Origin: Gemmatimonadaceae bacterium
GTDB lineage: Bacteria > Gemmatimonadota > Gemmatimonadetes > Gemmatimonadales > Gemmatimonadaceae
Direction: 5' to 3'
Assembly (NCBI GenBank): GCA_016742275.1
Contig: JACVCD010000013.1
Location: forward strand, 83,473 to 147,472
DNA: 64,000 nt
A program made the position numbers and the translations under genes. Of the stretch, positions 16,142 through 29,772 are shown piece by piece; positions within the stretch are counted from its first letter, which is position 1, and the number at the start of each line of letters is the position of its first letter. The notes under the pieces are model-generated. The model was not told where the DNA came from. It ran no database searches and was given only the letters and a program-made list of their open reading frames with translations.

Positions 16142-17328
16142 TGTCGGCACTGTCGGTGTATATCGCGCCTTTGCTGGTGTTTGGGCTCGTGGTCTTTGTA
16201 CACGAGCTGGGACACTTCCTGGCTGCGAAGATGTGTGGCGTGTACGCGCCTGTCTTTTCCCTCGGCTGGGGACGTCGTCTGTTCGGATGGCGTCGCGGGG
16301 AAACGGATTATCGCGTTTCGCTGATTCCGCTGGGTGGCTATGTGCGCATGGCGTCCCGCGACGACGACACGATGGCTGGAATCGAAGGCGGGGCGGGCGA
16401 CCGTGGATCGCTGAATGAAGCGGCGCAGCGTCCGGACAACGTGCCTGAGGCCCTGTGGGATGAGCAGGCCATGGCGCCATTCGGGCCCAAGGCTGTGCCG
16501 GCCAATCGCTGGGTGGAGAACAAGTCCACGCTGGCCCGCGTGTTCATTCTGTCGGCCGGCGTGATCATGAATATCCTGCTCACGATCGGTGTCTCGAGTG
16601 GGATCTATTACCGGTACGGCCGTCAGTATTTGCCAGCAGTGATCGACTCCGTGGTGACAGGTGCGCCGGCTGCGGCGGCCGGTCTTGCGTCCGGCGATCA
16701 GATCGTGGCCATCAATGGCGAAGCGGTACGCGCGTGGGATGAGGTCATTACCCGGGTTTCGCCGATTACGAGTGGTTCGGTGCGGGTTGAGGTCCAGCGT
16801 GGTACGGAGCGTCTCGAGCGCAGCATCACACCGGAAGTGGCGGAATCGAAGGACCCCACGACCGGTGAGACACGCACAGTTGGCCGTATTGGCATCATGG
16901 TGCGCGATTCAGTGGTTAGGGAACCCGTTGGCCTTGGTACCGCGATTGCCTCCGGCAGCCGGGCAACCTGGGGCATGACGCAGCAGGTGGTGTCGGTGAT
17001 CGGTGGACTCGTGTCCGGCGGTGTATCGGCCGATCAGCTGGGAGGCCCGATTGCGATTGCCCGCACGTCGGTGCAAGCGGCGCGCAATGGCGCGGAAACG
17101 CTCTGGTCGCTGATCGCTTTCCTCAGTCTCAATATCGCCATTCTCAATCTGGTTCCGATTCCAGTCCTGGACGGTGGACAGATCCTGGTGGTGATTGCCG
17201 AACGCATCAAGGGCGGCGAATTCAGCATGCGGACGCGTGAAGCCTTTGCGCGTGTAGGCGTACTTGCAGTGCTGGCCCTCATTCTGCTGGTCACCTTCAA
17301 CGACCTGCGCGCGGTTTTCACGCAGTGA
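16141..17328 (+). CDS. rseP: Site-2 zinc metalloprotease RseP
   Basis: This 395-residue intramembrane protease cleaves anti-sigma factors and remnant signal peptides in enterobacteria. The first TM carries the zinc motif HELGH (VVFVHELGHFLAAK), and the third-ligand motif NLVPIPVLDGGQ lies in a C-terminal TM. One PDZ domain (about residues 170-240; DQIVAINGEAVRAWDE) lies between them. A 30-45-residue insertion after the first conserved block (SLNEAAQRPDNVPEALWDEQ) is seen in related proteins. The ATG at 16141 shares a base with the dxr stop. Confidence 0.93.
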   Translation: MSALSVYIAPLLVFGLVVFVHELGHFLAAKMCGVYAPVFSLGWGRRLFGWRRGETDYRVSLIPLGGYVRMASRDDDTMAGIEGGAGDRGSLNEAAQRPDNVPEALWDEQAMAPFGPKAVPANRWVENKSTLARVFILSAGVIMNILLTIGVSSGIYYRYGRQYLPAVIDSVVTGAPAAAAGLASGDQIVAINGEAVRAWDEVITRVSPITSGSVRVEVQRGTERLERSITPEVAESKDPTTGETRTVGRIGIMVRDSVVREPVGLGTAIASGSRATWGMTQQVVSVIGGLVSGGVSADQLGGPIAIARTSVQAARNGAETLWSLIAFLSLNIAILNLVPIPVLDGGQILVVIAERIKGGEFSMRTREAFARVGVLAVLALILLVTFNDLRAVFTQ

Positions 17329-17771
17329 GGCCCATGGGAGCCGGCCTTCGCCGGATCGGTGCATTGGCGCTGCTGGTTTCTGCAGCGGCCTGCTATCGAT
17401 CATCGCCGACTCCCTCACCGATTCAGCCGGTGCTGCCGCGCATTCCGCGGGACGCGCCGCGATTTGAGATCGATAGCGTTACGGACAGTACCGCCACCTT
17501 TCGTGTCCAGGAGATTCGCTGGTTACGCGCGGGGATGCAGAGTTATGTGATCGATCCGCATCAACGTGACGCGCTTGTCGCGCGGATGCGCATCGTGCGC
17601 AGTGACAGCCTCACTGCCACGGCATTGATCACTTCACAGGTCGGTCGTGTGAAAACCGAGCATTTTGTTCTCGTGCTCGAGCCGCACCGCCCGTGGTGGA
17701 AGGCGCGGACTTTCTGGTGGGGCAGTGTGATTGGCGCTGCGCTCGGGGCCTCGATCGTCGCGTTGCTTTGA
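17325..17771 (+). CDS. Small putative lipoprotein with C-terminal membrane segment
   Basis: This 148-residue protein is of no family I recognise. It has an N-terminal hydrophobic segment ending in LLVSAAAC, a possible degenerate lipobox with Cys near residue 23. A hydrophilic domain follows (SDSLTATALITSQVGRV), and the last 20 residues are hydrophobic (WWGSVIGAALGASIVALL), a probable TM anchor. The GTG start forms a GTGA overlap with rseP; an ATG at 17334 is an alternative. Coupling to rseP suggests an envelope role, by context only. Confidence 0.65.
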   Translation: MRPMGAGLRRIGALALLVSAAACYRSSPTPSPIQPVLPRIPRDAPRFEIDSVTDSTATFRVQEIRWLRAGMQSYVIDPHQRDALVARMRIVRSDSLTATALITSQVGRVKTEHFVLVLEPHRPWWKARTFWWGSVIGAALGASIVALL

Positions 17772-17802
17772 CCAATTGCTTCCACGCGGTGCGGGCTTCC
17801 CT

Positions 17803-19932
<2,130 letters not shown>

Positions 19933-20013
19933 GCGTCCTCCAACCGTGGGACCGACGACTCACGCACCTTTCGCGCGTTGCCGCCACCTCCGAACCATTG
20001 TGAGGGGCTGCGG

Positions 20014-20075
20014 GTGTCGCAAGGGACGCGACACGTGTCGCGTCCTGTCGCGTCCTGCCGCGTCCTGTCGCGTGT
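20014..20075. repeat. 22-bp perfect palindrome plus 10-bp tandem half-sites, candidate operator array
   Basis: A perfect 22-bp palindrome occupies 20024-20045, with core ACGCGACACGTGTCGCGT at 20026-20043. Its right half begins four tandem 10-base units (20036-20075) reading TGTCGCGTCC, TGTCGCGTCC, TGCCGCGTCC and TGTCGCGTGT. Another TGTCGC lies at 20015-20020. The 10-bp period places half-sites on one DNA face, as for cooperative regulator binding. The array lies upstream of the sigma-54 activator and downstream of the kinase stop. Confidence 0.6.
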
Positions 20076-20117
20076 GATCCCGCTCCTGATTGTTTCTTTG
20101 TTGCTTCTCGACTGCTT

Positions 20118-21773
20118 CTAGTTGCAGAGGAGACGGAAGCGCCGCGAGACGGGCGTTCCGTCGGCCTGCGGGCGGGCAATCAGGGTGTCGGTTACGGGGA
20201 AACACCGCTGCGCCGACGTCTTCACCTCGTAGCGACCCGTTGGCAGGAGCAGCATACCGGCACTGTCGGCGCGGGTCTCCAGCGCGATGCCGCCATCGAG
20301 CGGCGCGATGGCCACCCGGGCGTCGCGCGGCTCCACATCGAATTTCACCGTCACGCAGTTACGCACCGGCAATTCGATCTGCAGTTCCTGGCCCGCCTTG
20401 ACCGGACCAAGCACCGAATCCCTCTCTGCCCACTGACAGGTGGCTGGGGCGTTCGGCAGCACGGCCCGTACGGTCAGGCGCGCACCGGGTGGGCGCTCAC
20501 CGGTCCACGAACCAACGCCAACCTGCCGATTGTCCACGAAGAGCTGTGCACTGTCATGTGTGAGGAGAGACAGGCTGAAGGTGCGCGGCGTCGCTGCAGG
20601 GCGCGGACGGGCAGGGGCCGGCTTCGTGGCTCCGGAGGCCTGCGTTGTGTCTGACACAATAGGCCCACCGGGCACGGAAACTCGTGGTGCGCTGTCCGAT
20701 GGGAGCGGCAGGCGACCGGCCGCTGATGTGTCAGTTGATGTGCCAGGTGCCGAAGGACCCGGCGTTTGCGGGAACAACCCGGCGGGTATCCTGAGCCACA
20801 AGCTCAGGGTGAGAAGAGTCAGAATTGCCGCGGCACCAAACGTGGGAATGACCCAGCGGCGCGATGGCTTGGCTACCGGTGCCGGTGTGTGCCAGGCCTC
20901 GATGGTGTGCGAGGTCGAGCGCAGTGTACTGGCGCCAGCCTGTGCTGGTGCGGTTGGCAGCGAAGCCAAGGCGTCGACCAACTGCAACGCCGTTGCATAA
21001 CGCTGTTCGGGCAGCTTGGCGAGAAGACGCTGCAGTACGGCATCGAATTCCGGCGAGATCTCGTCGTTGAACTCACGCGCCGATGGCGCCGGTGTTTCGA
21101 TGTGTTGGCGCGAGATGGCGTACCAGTCTTCGCCATCGAAGGGCAGGCGACCAGTCGCGGCGCGAAACAGCGTGACCCCCAGCGCATAGAGATCGCTACG
21201 ACCGTCGACGTCGCCGCCACGCGCCTGTTCCGGGCTGAAATAGTGTGGGGTGCCCTGGACCTCTGCGGTGGCGTGTTCACCCGTTATTGCCGTCAGGGCG
21301 CGGGCCAGACCAAAGTCGGCGACTACGGCCTGCCCCTCATTGTCGAGCAGGATGTTGTCGGGCTTGATGTCGCGGTGCACGATTTGCGCCGCATGGGCCT
21401 GGCTCAGTGCGGCCGCAACGCCGATGCCGAGGCTGACGCACTCGGTCTCTGGCAGGTGCCCCACGAGTGACAGTCGGCGCCCGAGAGTGATCGGGTACAG
21501 ATCCATGGCCACGAACGCCGCTCCATCCACTGCACCCACGTCACGCACGGACACAATGTGGCGATGGCGCAATCGCGCTGCGGTCGCTGCCTCTCTGCGG
21601 AAACGGGCTTCGGCTTCTTCCCGACCTGCGAATTCCGGCCTCAGGATCTTGAGGGCGACCGGAATCTCAAGATCCTGATCGACCGCCTCATAGACCCACG
21701 AAAAGGCCCCCGTCCCGAGGAGACGGATGACCCGATACTTACCGATGATTCGCCCCAGATATCGATCGGGCAC
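20118..21773 (-). CDS. Membrane-anchored Ser/Thr protein kinase with PEGA-like extracytoplasmic region
   Basis: This 551-residue protein starts with a Hanks-type kinase domain (residues about 12-275). It has the glycine loop LLGTGAFSWVYEA, Lys42 in VALKILR, HRDIKPDNILL with catalytic Asp135, DFG at 153-155 and a GTPHYFSPEQARG activation segment. A linker leads to one TM helix at about residue 310 (FGAAAILTLLTLSLWL). An outer Pro/Thr-rich region follows, then beta-rich PEGA-like repeats (LFVDNRQVGVGSWTGERPPG). The start is GTG with AAGGA seven bases upstream. It is transcribed divergently from rpsO with 114 bases between. The ligand and targets are unknown. Confidence 0.92.
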   Translation of the reverse strand: MPDRYLGRIIGKYRVIRLLGTGAFSWVYEAVDQDLEIPVALKILRPEFAGREEAEARFRREAATAARLRHRHIVSVRDVGAVDGAAFVAMDLYPITLGRRLSLVGHLPETECVSLGIGVAAALSQAHAAQIVHRDIKPDNILLDNEGQAVVADFGLARALTAITGEHATAEVQGTPHYFSPEQARGGDVDGRSDLYALGVTLFRAATGRLPFDGEDWYAISRQHIETPAPSAREFNDEISPEFDAVLQRLLAKLPEQRYATALQLVDALASLPTAPAQAGASTLRSTSHTIEAWHTPAPVAKPSRRWVIPTFGAAAILTLLTLSLWLRIPAGLFPQTPGPSAPGTSTDTSAAGRLPLPSDSAPRVSVPGGPIVSDTTQASGATKPAPARPRPAATPRTFSLSLLTHDSAQLFVDNRQVGVGSWTGERPPGARLTVRAVLPNAPATCQWAERDSVLGPVKAGQELQIELPVRNCVTVKFDVEPRDARVAIAPLDGGIALETRADSAGMLLLPTGRYEVKTSAQRCFPVTDTLIARPQADGTPVSRRFRLLCN

Positions 21774-21783
21774 GCGTTGGTCC

Positions 21784-21812
21784 TTTACAGGAGAGGCGAA
21801 GGGGAGTAAGCT
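21784..21812 (+). promoter_or_regulatory. Probable promoter of rpsO-pnp
   Basis: TTTACA (21784-21789), 17 bases, then TAAGCT (21807-21812). The AGTAAGCTAC block is identical to that of the rplM promoter at 8769-8778. The -35 abuts the ribosome-binding site of the divergent kinase gene. Confidence 0.55.
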
Positions 21813-21887
21813 ACCGTGCTACCGGCAATTGGGCGCAACAACCGCTGCGCAAAACACGCGCTGGCAACGGCTGAGAATACAACGACG

Positions 21888-22148
21888 ATGGCGTTCGACA
21901 AGGCTTCCACGATCGATAAGTACCGGGCCCATGAAGGGGACACCGGTTCCACCCGTGTGCAGATTGCAATCCTCACGGAGCGCATCAACTACCTCACGGG
22001 TCATTTCCGTACGCATGCGAAGGACCATCATGGTCGTCGCGGCCTCCTCAAGATGGTCGGCAAGCGCCGCCGCCTGCTCGACTACCTGAAGCGTACGGAC
22101 GTGCAGCAGTATCGCACGCTCGTGCAGGACCTTGGACTCCGGTACTAA
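21888..22148 (+). CDS. rpsO: 30S ribosomal protein S15
   Basis: This 86-residue protein is close to the usual 88-89. It contains [48 protein letters not shown] and DYLKRTD, all diagnostic for S15, which binds the 16S central domain. The frame is open upstream, but the ATG at 21888 ([12 protein letters not shown]) is the family start. It is followed by a strong hairpin and pnp, the conserved rpsO-pnp pair. Confidence 0.96.
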   Translation: MAFDKASTIDKYRAHEGDTGSTRVQIAILTERINYLTGHFRTHAKDHHGRRGLLKMVGKRRRLLDYLKRTDVQQYRTLVQDLGLRY

Positions 22149-22167
22149 GCCGGTTTACGTCGCATCG

Positions 22168-22198
22168 TCGCGCGGGGGCAACTATGCCTCCCGCGCGA
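22168..22198 (+). terminator. rpsO-pnp intergenic hairpin
   Basis: TCGCGCGGGGGCA pairs with TGCCTCCCGCGCGA around ACTA with one bulged base, followed by TTTG. In Escherichia coli the same position holds an rpsO terminator and an RNase III site that controls pnp. The same dual role here is inference. Confidence 0.6.
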
Positions 22199-22226
22199 TT
22201 TGCGTTCTCATGAGGCAACAAAGCAG

Positions 22227-24408
<2,182 letters not shown>

Positions 24409-24428
<20 letters not shown>

Positions 24429-25692
24429 CGCTTCGGGCGCTGCGGCGCCCACGCTGCACCGAACGGACCTTCCCAATGGACTGACCGTGCTCTCGGAACA
24501 CGTTCCGGGAGCGCGGTCGGTTGCTTTCGGGGCCTGGGTCCGTGCAGCGACATTGCATGAGTCTCCCGAGCAGATGGGTGTTTCGCATCTGCTCGAGCAT
24601 ATGGTGTTCAAGGGCACGCGTTCGCACAGCGCGCAGGACATTGCGCTGTCGCTGGAAACGCTGGGCGGTTCGCTCGATGCCTACACCGAACGTGAGCACA
24701 CGTCGTATCAGGCGCGTGTACTCGATGAACACCTCGTTGATGCTGCAGGCGTCATCGGCGAGTTGATCTTCGAGCCATTGCTGCGTCACGACGACCTGTC
24801 GCTCGAACGCAAGGTGATCCTCGAAGAGATCAGCATGGTCGAGGACACACCGGACGACATCATCTTCGACGTGCACAATCGTGCGCTGTGGGGCGATCAT
24901 CCGCATGGATACGCCATTCTCGGCACGCGCGATACCGTGCGCGGACTCGATGTCGACGAACTGCGTGCGCTCCATTCACGCGCGTATCACCCCGGGCGCC
25001 TGGTGGTTGCGGCGAGTGGTCGCGTCGATCATGAGCAATTGCTTGAGGTGCTCGATCGCACGGGTTGGGTACAGCGCCCGCGTGGTGACATGACGCCATT
25101 CGCCGTGGATCCCGTAGAAGCTGCGGGTCCGCACGCCGAACATGTGTTGCGCCGCGACATTGGGCAGACGCACATCGTGTTGGGTGGGCAGGGCATCGCG
25201 CACGGTGATCCGCGGCGCTTCGCGTTTGCCGTGGTGGACATGCTGCTTGGCGGCGGCATGAGTTCCAAACTCTTTCAGCGTGTGCGCGAAGAATTGGGGC
25301 TCGCCTACAGCGTGTCGACATTCAACAGTGCATTTGCCGACACTGGCGCACATGGTGTGTATCTCGCGAGCACACCAGAGAGTGCGCAGGAAGCACTCGA
25401 TGCCGTGCGTGAAGTGATGCACGAGGTCGCCAGCAACGGTCTTACTGCTGCTGAGCTGGCCGCGGGCAAACGTCAGTTGCGCGGGCAGTTGGTGTTGTCG
25501 ATGGAAGGTGTATCTTCGCGAATGTATCGTGCAGCGACGACCGCGTTGTACGGTGAACCATTTCGTACGGTCGACGAGCTGATGGCACTCGTGGATGCCA
25601 TTGACGAAGACACGGTGCATGAAGTTGCCCGTGATTACTTCGCCCCCGATCGTCACGTGCTCGTGAGCCTGGGTCCCCAGGCCGTGCGCTGA
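24409..25692 (+). CDS. M16-family zinc peptidase
   Basis: This roughly 427-residue protein resembles mitochondrial processing peptidase beta and bacterial PqqL/YmxG proteins. The inverted zinc motif HxxEH is seen as HLLEH (GVSHLLEHMVFKGT). LGGSLDAYTEREHTSYQARV, LEEISMVEDTPDDIIFD and the C-terminal GGGMSSKLFQRVREELGLAYSV block also match. No signal peptide is evident. The frame is open back to a GTG at 24346; I chose GTG 24409, which overlaps pnp by 20 bases, but no start has a clear Shine-Dalgarno. Substrates are unknown. Confidence 0.85.
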
Positions 25693-25740
25693 GCGATCGG
25701 CTCCAGTCTCTGAACAATCCCTCCTCTTCACGAGCCGAAC

Positions 25741-26856
25741 ATGCGTATCGGGGTACCGAAAGAGATCAAGACGAATGAAAACCGCGTGGCGCTTGTTCCG
25801 GCCGGCGCGGAAGCGTTGACTGCCGCTGGTCACGAAGTGTTCATCGAAACGGGCGCCGGTATTGGCAGCGGTTTCGATGACGATGCATATCGTGCGGTTG
25901 GTGCGCAGATCGTGCCGGATGCGGCGTCGGCGTGGGGCAAGGCTGAACTGCTGCTCAAGGTGAAGGAGCCGATCGCAGCAGAGTGGCAGTATCTGCGTCC
26001 GGACCTGACGTTGTTCACGTACTTCCATTTCGCAGCAGATGAAGCGCTGACCAAGGCGCATCTGGCGAGTGGGGCCACGTGCATCGCGTACGAGACGGTG
26101 GAATTGCCGAATCGCGATCTGCCGTTGCTGATCCCGATGTCTGAAGTGGCCGGCCGCATGGCCGTGCAGGAAGGCGCCAAGTACCTCGAGAAGCTCTACG
26201 GCGGTCGTGGCGTGCTGCTGGGTGGCGTGCCGGGTGTGGCGCCTGCCAAGGTCGTGATCCTGGGCGGCGGCATTGTGGGTGTGAACGCCGCGAAGATGGC
26301 GGCTGGACTCGGCGCCAAGGTTGTCGTGCTGGATCTCTCGCTCGAGCGTTTGCGCTACCTGAGCGATGTGATGCCGGCCAACGTGCAGTTAGTGCACTCC
26401 AACCGTCACAACATCCTCGAGCAGATCAGCACCTGCGATCTCGTGATCGGTGGCGTGCTCATTCCGGGTGCCAAGGCGCCCAAGCTCGTACGCAAGGCGG
26501 ATCTGGCGCGCATGCGTCCTGGTGCCGTCATCGTGGACGTGGCCGTCGACCAGGGTGGCTGTGTTGAGACCATCAAGCCGACCACGCACGAGAATCCGAC
26601 GTACACGGTGGATGGCATCATCCACTACGGTGTGGCCAACATGCCCGGGGCCGTTCCGCGCACGTCCACGCTGGCCCTCACCAACGCCACGCTGCCCTAC
26701 ACCCTCCAGCTGGCCAACAAGGGCTGGAAGAAGGCACTGACGGACAGCCCGGCCCTGCTCAAGGGGCTCAACATGTCGGCTGGCAAGGTTACGTATGCTG
26801 GCGTGGCTGAGGCCTTCGGCATGGACCTGGCGGATCCGGCCAGCTTCCTGAGCTGA
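25741..26856 (+). CDS. ald: Alanine dehydrogenase
   Basis: This 371-residue enzyme interconverts alanine with pyruvate and ammonia using NAD. It opens [20 protein letters not shown], has LLLKVKEP with the substrate Lys region, YFHFAAD, and the Rossmann motif [35 protein letters not shown] and [19 protein letters not shown] complete the family pattern. The length is standard. It is the last gene before a good terminator at 26889. Confidence 0.96.
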   Translation: MRIGVPKEIKTNENRVALVPAGAEALTAAGHEVFIETGAGIGSGFDDDAYRAVGAQIVPDAASAWGKAELLLKVKEPIAAEWQYLRPDLTLFTYFHFAADEALTKAHLASGATCIAYETVELPNRDLPLLIPMSEVAGRMAVQEGAKYLEKLYGGRGVLLGGVPGVAPAKVVILGGGIVGVNAAKMAAGLGAKVVVLDLSLERLRYLSDVMPANVQLVHSNRHNILEQISTCDLVIGGVLIPGAKAPKLVRKADLARMRPGAVIVDVAVDQGGCVETIKPTTHENPTYTVDGIIHYGVANMPGAVPRTSTLALTNATLPYTLQLANKGWKKALTDSPALLKGLNMSAGKVTYAGVAEAFGMDLADPASFLS

Positions 26857-26888
26857 CCTTCAGCCGAGCTTTCAGGCAGCTGTTGTTC

Positions 26889-26934
26889 TGCGGCCATCTC
26901 GGCGACTTGCCCGGGATGGCCGCATGGCATTTTT
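26889..26934 (+). terminator. Rho-independent terminator after ald
   Basis: Arms TGCGGCCATC (26889-26898) and GATGGCCGCA (26915-26924) form a 10-bp stem with a 16-base loop. ATTTTT follows at 26929-26934. Confidence 0.75.
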
Positions 26935-26995
26935 GGGAATCCCGTCCCGGAAGCGTGGCGCCAAGACGTGGTCTAGATCACGCAATAGCAACAGC

Positions 26996-27024
26996 TTGTC
27001 CGCATTCGCGTTAACCGATACCTT
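26996..27024 (+). promoter_or_regulatory. Possible mreB promoter
   Basis: TTGTCC, 17 bases, then TACCTT, about 73 bases before the mreB ATG. The match is moderate and rests on spacing and position only. Confidence 0.3.
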
Positions 27025-27096
27025 ACCGCCAGCCGCCGTACCCCGTTTTTCATCGAGGCGCCCCCGATATTGGGCGCGCCGCCCCGAGCCATCTGG

Positions 27097-28134
27097 ATGT
27101 TCTGGCCTTTCAGCAAGTCCAATTCGTTCTTCCCGGCGAATGCCATCGCCGTTGATCTTGGCACCGCCAACACGCTGATCTACGTCAAAGGCGAGGGGAT
27201 CGTGCTGAACGAACCCTCGGTCGTGGCGCTCGATCGCGAAACGAAAAAGATCAAGGGCGTTGGACTCGAGGCCAAACGCATGCTCGGTCGTACGCCGGAT
27301 GGCATCATGGCCGTGCGTCCCATGAAGGACGGCGTAATCGCCGACTTCGACGTGACCGAGAAGATGCTGCGCTACTTCCTTACGCTTGTGATCGACAAGC
27401 ATGTCTTCAAGGTGAAGCCGCGCGTGATTGTGTGTGTGCCGTCAGGCATCACGGAAGTAGAGAAGCGCGCCGTGCGTGACTCCGCGCTTGGCGCCGGAGC
27501 GAAAGAAGTGTTCATGGTGACGGAACCGATGGCTGCAGCCATTGGTGTTGGTCTGCCGGTGGAATCGCCGACGGGCAACATGGTCATCGACATTGGTGGT
27601 GGCACAACGGAAATCGCTGTTATTGCGCTCTCCGGCATCGTGAGCGACACGTCTATTCGTACGGGCGGTGACGAGCTCGATATCAGCATCGTGCAGTTCA
27701 TGCGTAAGAACTACAATCTGCTGATCGGTGAGCCCACGGCGGAGCAGATCAAGATTCAGATCGGATCTGCATATCCCGTGGGTGACGAGCGCGAAATGGA
27801 AGTGAAGGGACGCGATCTCGTGTCGGGTATTCCGAAAACGGTGCGCGTGCACTCGAGCGAAATTCGCGAAGCGGTGCAGGAACCCATTCAGCAGATCGTT
27901 GATGCGGTGCGTCGTGCACTCGAAATCACGCCGCCGGAACTGGCATCAGATATCGTGGATCGCGGTATCGTGATGACGGGTGGTGGCGCGCTCATTCGCG
28001 GTCTCGATGTGCTGCTCAGTCAGGAAACGGGATTGCCCATTCACGTGGACGAAGATCCTCTCACGTGTGTTGTACGCGGTACCGGCAAGATTCTCGACGA
28101 CGAAGAGAAGTACTGGTCAGTGCTCACCACTTGA
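27097..28134 (+). CDS. mreB: Rod shape-determining actin homologue MreB
   Basis: This 345-residue cytoskeletal ATPase polymerises beneath the membrane and positions the elongation machinery. It shows [19 protein letters not shown] (phosphate 1), [35 protein letters not shown] (phosphate 2) and [27 protein letters not shown] gives a plausible amphipathic membrane-binding N-terminus. The ATG at 27097 fits the family length; a frame extension to 27070 adds only nine residues. It heads mreB-mreC-mreD-mrdA-rodA. Confidence 0.97.
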   Translation: MFWPFSKSNSFFPANAIAVDLGTANTLIYVKGEGIVLNEPSVVALDRETKKIKGVGLEAKRMLGRTPDGIMAVRPMKDGVIADFDVTEKMLRYFLTLVIDKHVFKVKPRVIVCVPSGITEVEKRAVRDSALGAGAKEVFMVTEPMAAAIGVGLPVESPTGNMVIDIGGGTTEIAVIALSGIVSDTSIRTGGDELDISIVQFMRKNYNLLIGEPTAEQIKIQIGSAYPVGDEREMEVKGRDLVSGIPKTVRVHSSEIREAVQEPIQQIVDAVRRALEITPPELASDIVDRGIVMTGGGALIRGLDVLLSQETGLPIHVDEDPLTCVVRGTGKILDDEEKYWSVLTT

Positions 28135-28151
28135 TGGTGCGTTGAGGCGCG

Positions 28152-29210
28152 GTGCCACGTAATTCAACCCGCAACTCACGCGGAGAAGGTCGACTCGACA
28201 CCGGTCTCGTGCTGGTGTGTGTCATACTGGCCATCCTGGCCCTGGTTTCGCCGCGCCGCTCACGCGAGCAGGTGGCGGCTACGTTGCGAGCGACGGTGTT
28301 GTCACCGCTCGTGAATCTCGAAGCCCAGTCGGCAACTGTGCGCGCGGCCGTGATGTCGCGCGGCGCTGTTCTTCAGGCACGTGGTGCGCTGGTTGTTGAT
28401 ACGTTCTCACTGCGCACGGTGCGCGATGAGAATGCGACCCTGCGCGGCTTGCTTGGTCTGTCGGCGCGATTGCAGGATGGTTTTGTGCCTGCGGAATTGC
28501 TGCCACAGCGCACGGGTGATGAGTTCACGATGACGCTCACTGCCGGCAGCAATGTCGGTGTTGAGGCATTCGCGCCCGTGGTAACGGCTGATGGCCTCGT
28601 GGGCATGATTGCCACTGTTGATCGCAACACCAGCAGTGCGCTGACGTGGGCGCATCCGGATTTTCGTGTCAGTGCGATGAGCGTGGATCAGACAGCATTC
28701 GGCATTGTGCAACCACATCTCGCCGATGGCGCTGAGCGCTGGTTGCTCGAGATGCGTGGTGTGCCATTCCGCGCCAAGCTCGATACGGGCACGCTGATCG
28801 TGAGTTCAGGACTTGGGGCTACGTATCCGCGCGGTATTCCCGTCGGTGTCGTGCTCGGCGAGATCACCACGCCGGAGAAGTGGGCGCGCACGTACCTGCT
28901 GCGTCCCGTTGTACTGCCGGAAGCCATTGGGCCGGTGTTGGTACTCAAGCCGGCCCGCGTGCAGCTCGGTGTGAACGGTGTGTGGACCAGTGTCGTTGCT
29001 GCGGACAGCGCCGCACGAGCAGTCGCGGCAGCGGGTGATTCGATTGCGCGCAAGACGGCGTTCGACGAACTCGCGGCGCGTCGTGCGGTGTTGGATTCGT
29101 TGCGTGCAGACAGTCTGGCCAAGGCCGATACCATTGGCGGAGGATTGGGGCAGCGTCCTGACACCACGCGCCGTCAGGGGCCGCCACCGCTTGCTCCGCT
29201 ACGCCGATGA
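28152..29210 (+). CDS. mreC: Rod shape-determining protein MreC
   Basis: This 352-residue protein has one N-terminal TM helix (GLVLVCVILAILALVS), then a coiled-coil region (TLRATVLSPLVNLEAQSATV, DENATLRGLLGLS) and a periplasmic beta domain. GLVGMIATVDRNTSSALTWAHPDFRV and SSGLGATYPRGIPVGVV are typical. The C-terminus carries an Ala-rich helix and a Pro/Arg-rich tail. MreC links MreB to PBP2/RodA. The start is GTG, 17 bases after mreB. Confidence 0.92.
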   Translation: MPRNSTRNSRGEGRLDTGLVLVCVILAILALVSPRRSREQVAATLRATVLSPLVNLEAQSATVRAAVMSRGAVLQARGALVVDTFSLRTVRDENATLRGLLGLSARLQDGFVPAELLPQRTGDEFTMTLTAGSNVGVEAFAPVVTADGLVGMIATVDRNTSSALTWAHPDFRVSAMSVDQTAFGIVQPHLADGAERWLLEMRGVPFRAKLDTGTLIVSSGLGATYPRGIPVGVVLGEITTPEKWARTYLLRPVVLPEAIGPVLVLKPARVQLGVNGVWTSVVAADSAARAVAAAGDSIARKTAFDELAARRAVLDSLRADSLAKADTIGGGLGQRPDTTRRQGPPPLAPLRR

Positions 29211-29220
29211 GGGATTGCTG

Positions 29221-29730
29221 ATGCGCTCTCCTGCACCTACTCCGGGTCTTGGCAGCATGCTGCGGGCGTGGGTCGGCTTTTCCTTGCTGATCCTGGCCCA
29301 GTTTGGCGTGCGCCCGCTCATTCCCGGTCGTGTGGCGGTGGACTTTGCGCTCATCGCCGTGCTGTTCTCGTCGGTGCGCATGCGTCCTGGTTTTGCTGCG
29401 CTCACCGGCTTTGCGGTCGGTGTGGCGCTCGATGCGTTGGCGCCGGATAGCTTCGGCGCGAGTGCGCTGGTGCTGACATTGATCGCGTTCGGCGCCTCGT
29501 GGCTCAAGGCGGTGTTCTTTGCCGATCACGTGGGCCTTACGGGCCTCTTCGTGTTCGGCGGAAAGTGGTTGTTCGACATTGCCACCACGTTGCTGACGGG
29601 CGTGTCGAGCGGCACGACCCTGGTGGTGGCGTTGCTGGTGTGGGCGCCACTTTCGGCGGCACTCACGGCGCTCGTTGCGGTACTACTGCTCGTACTCTTC
29701 CGCCCGCTGTATCGCCCGCAGGCGATATAG
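29221..29730 (+). CDS. mreD: Rod shape-determining membrane protein MreD
   Basis: This 169-residue protein is mostly hydrophobic, with about five TM helices (for example FSLLILAQFGVRPLI, VDFALIAVLFSSV, GFAVGVALDAL, SALVLTLIAFGASWL). The size, the helices and the place between mreC and mrdA identify MreD, a poorly conserved elongasome scaffold. The ATG at 29221 has GAGGG about ten bases upstream. Identification rests largely on context. Confidence 0.85.
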   Translation: MRSPAPTPGLGSMLRAWVGFSLLILAQFGVRPLIPGRVAVDFALIAVLFSSVRMRPGFAALTGFAVGVALDALAPDSFGASALVLTLIAFGASWLKAVFFADHVGLTGLFVFGGKWLFDIATTLLTGVSSGTTLVVALLVWAPLSAALTALVAVLLLVLFRPLYRPQAI

Positions 29731-29772
29731 CGTGGCCTCGTTTGGGAACCGTTCCCTGAGGGAAGTCGGCTG

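Noticed and set aside
24976..26061. 361-codon minus-strand frame opposite the M16 peptidase and ald
   Set aside because: It spans the junction of two real genes with antisense codon bias only.
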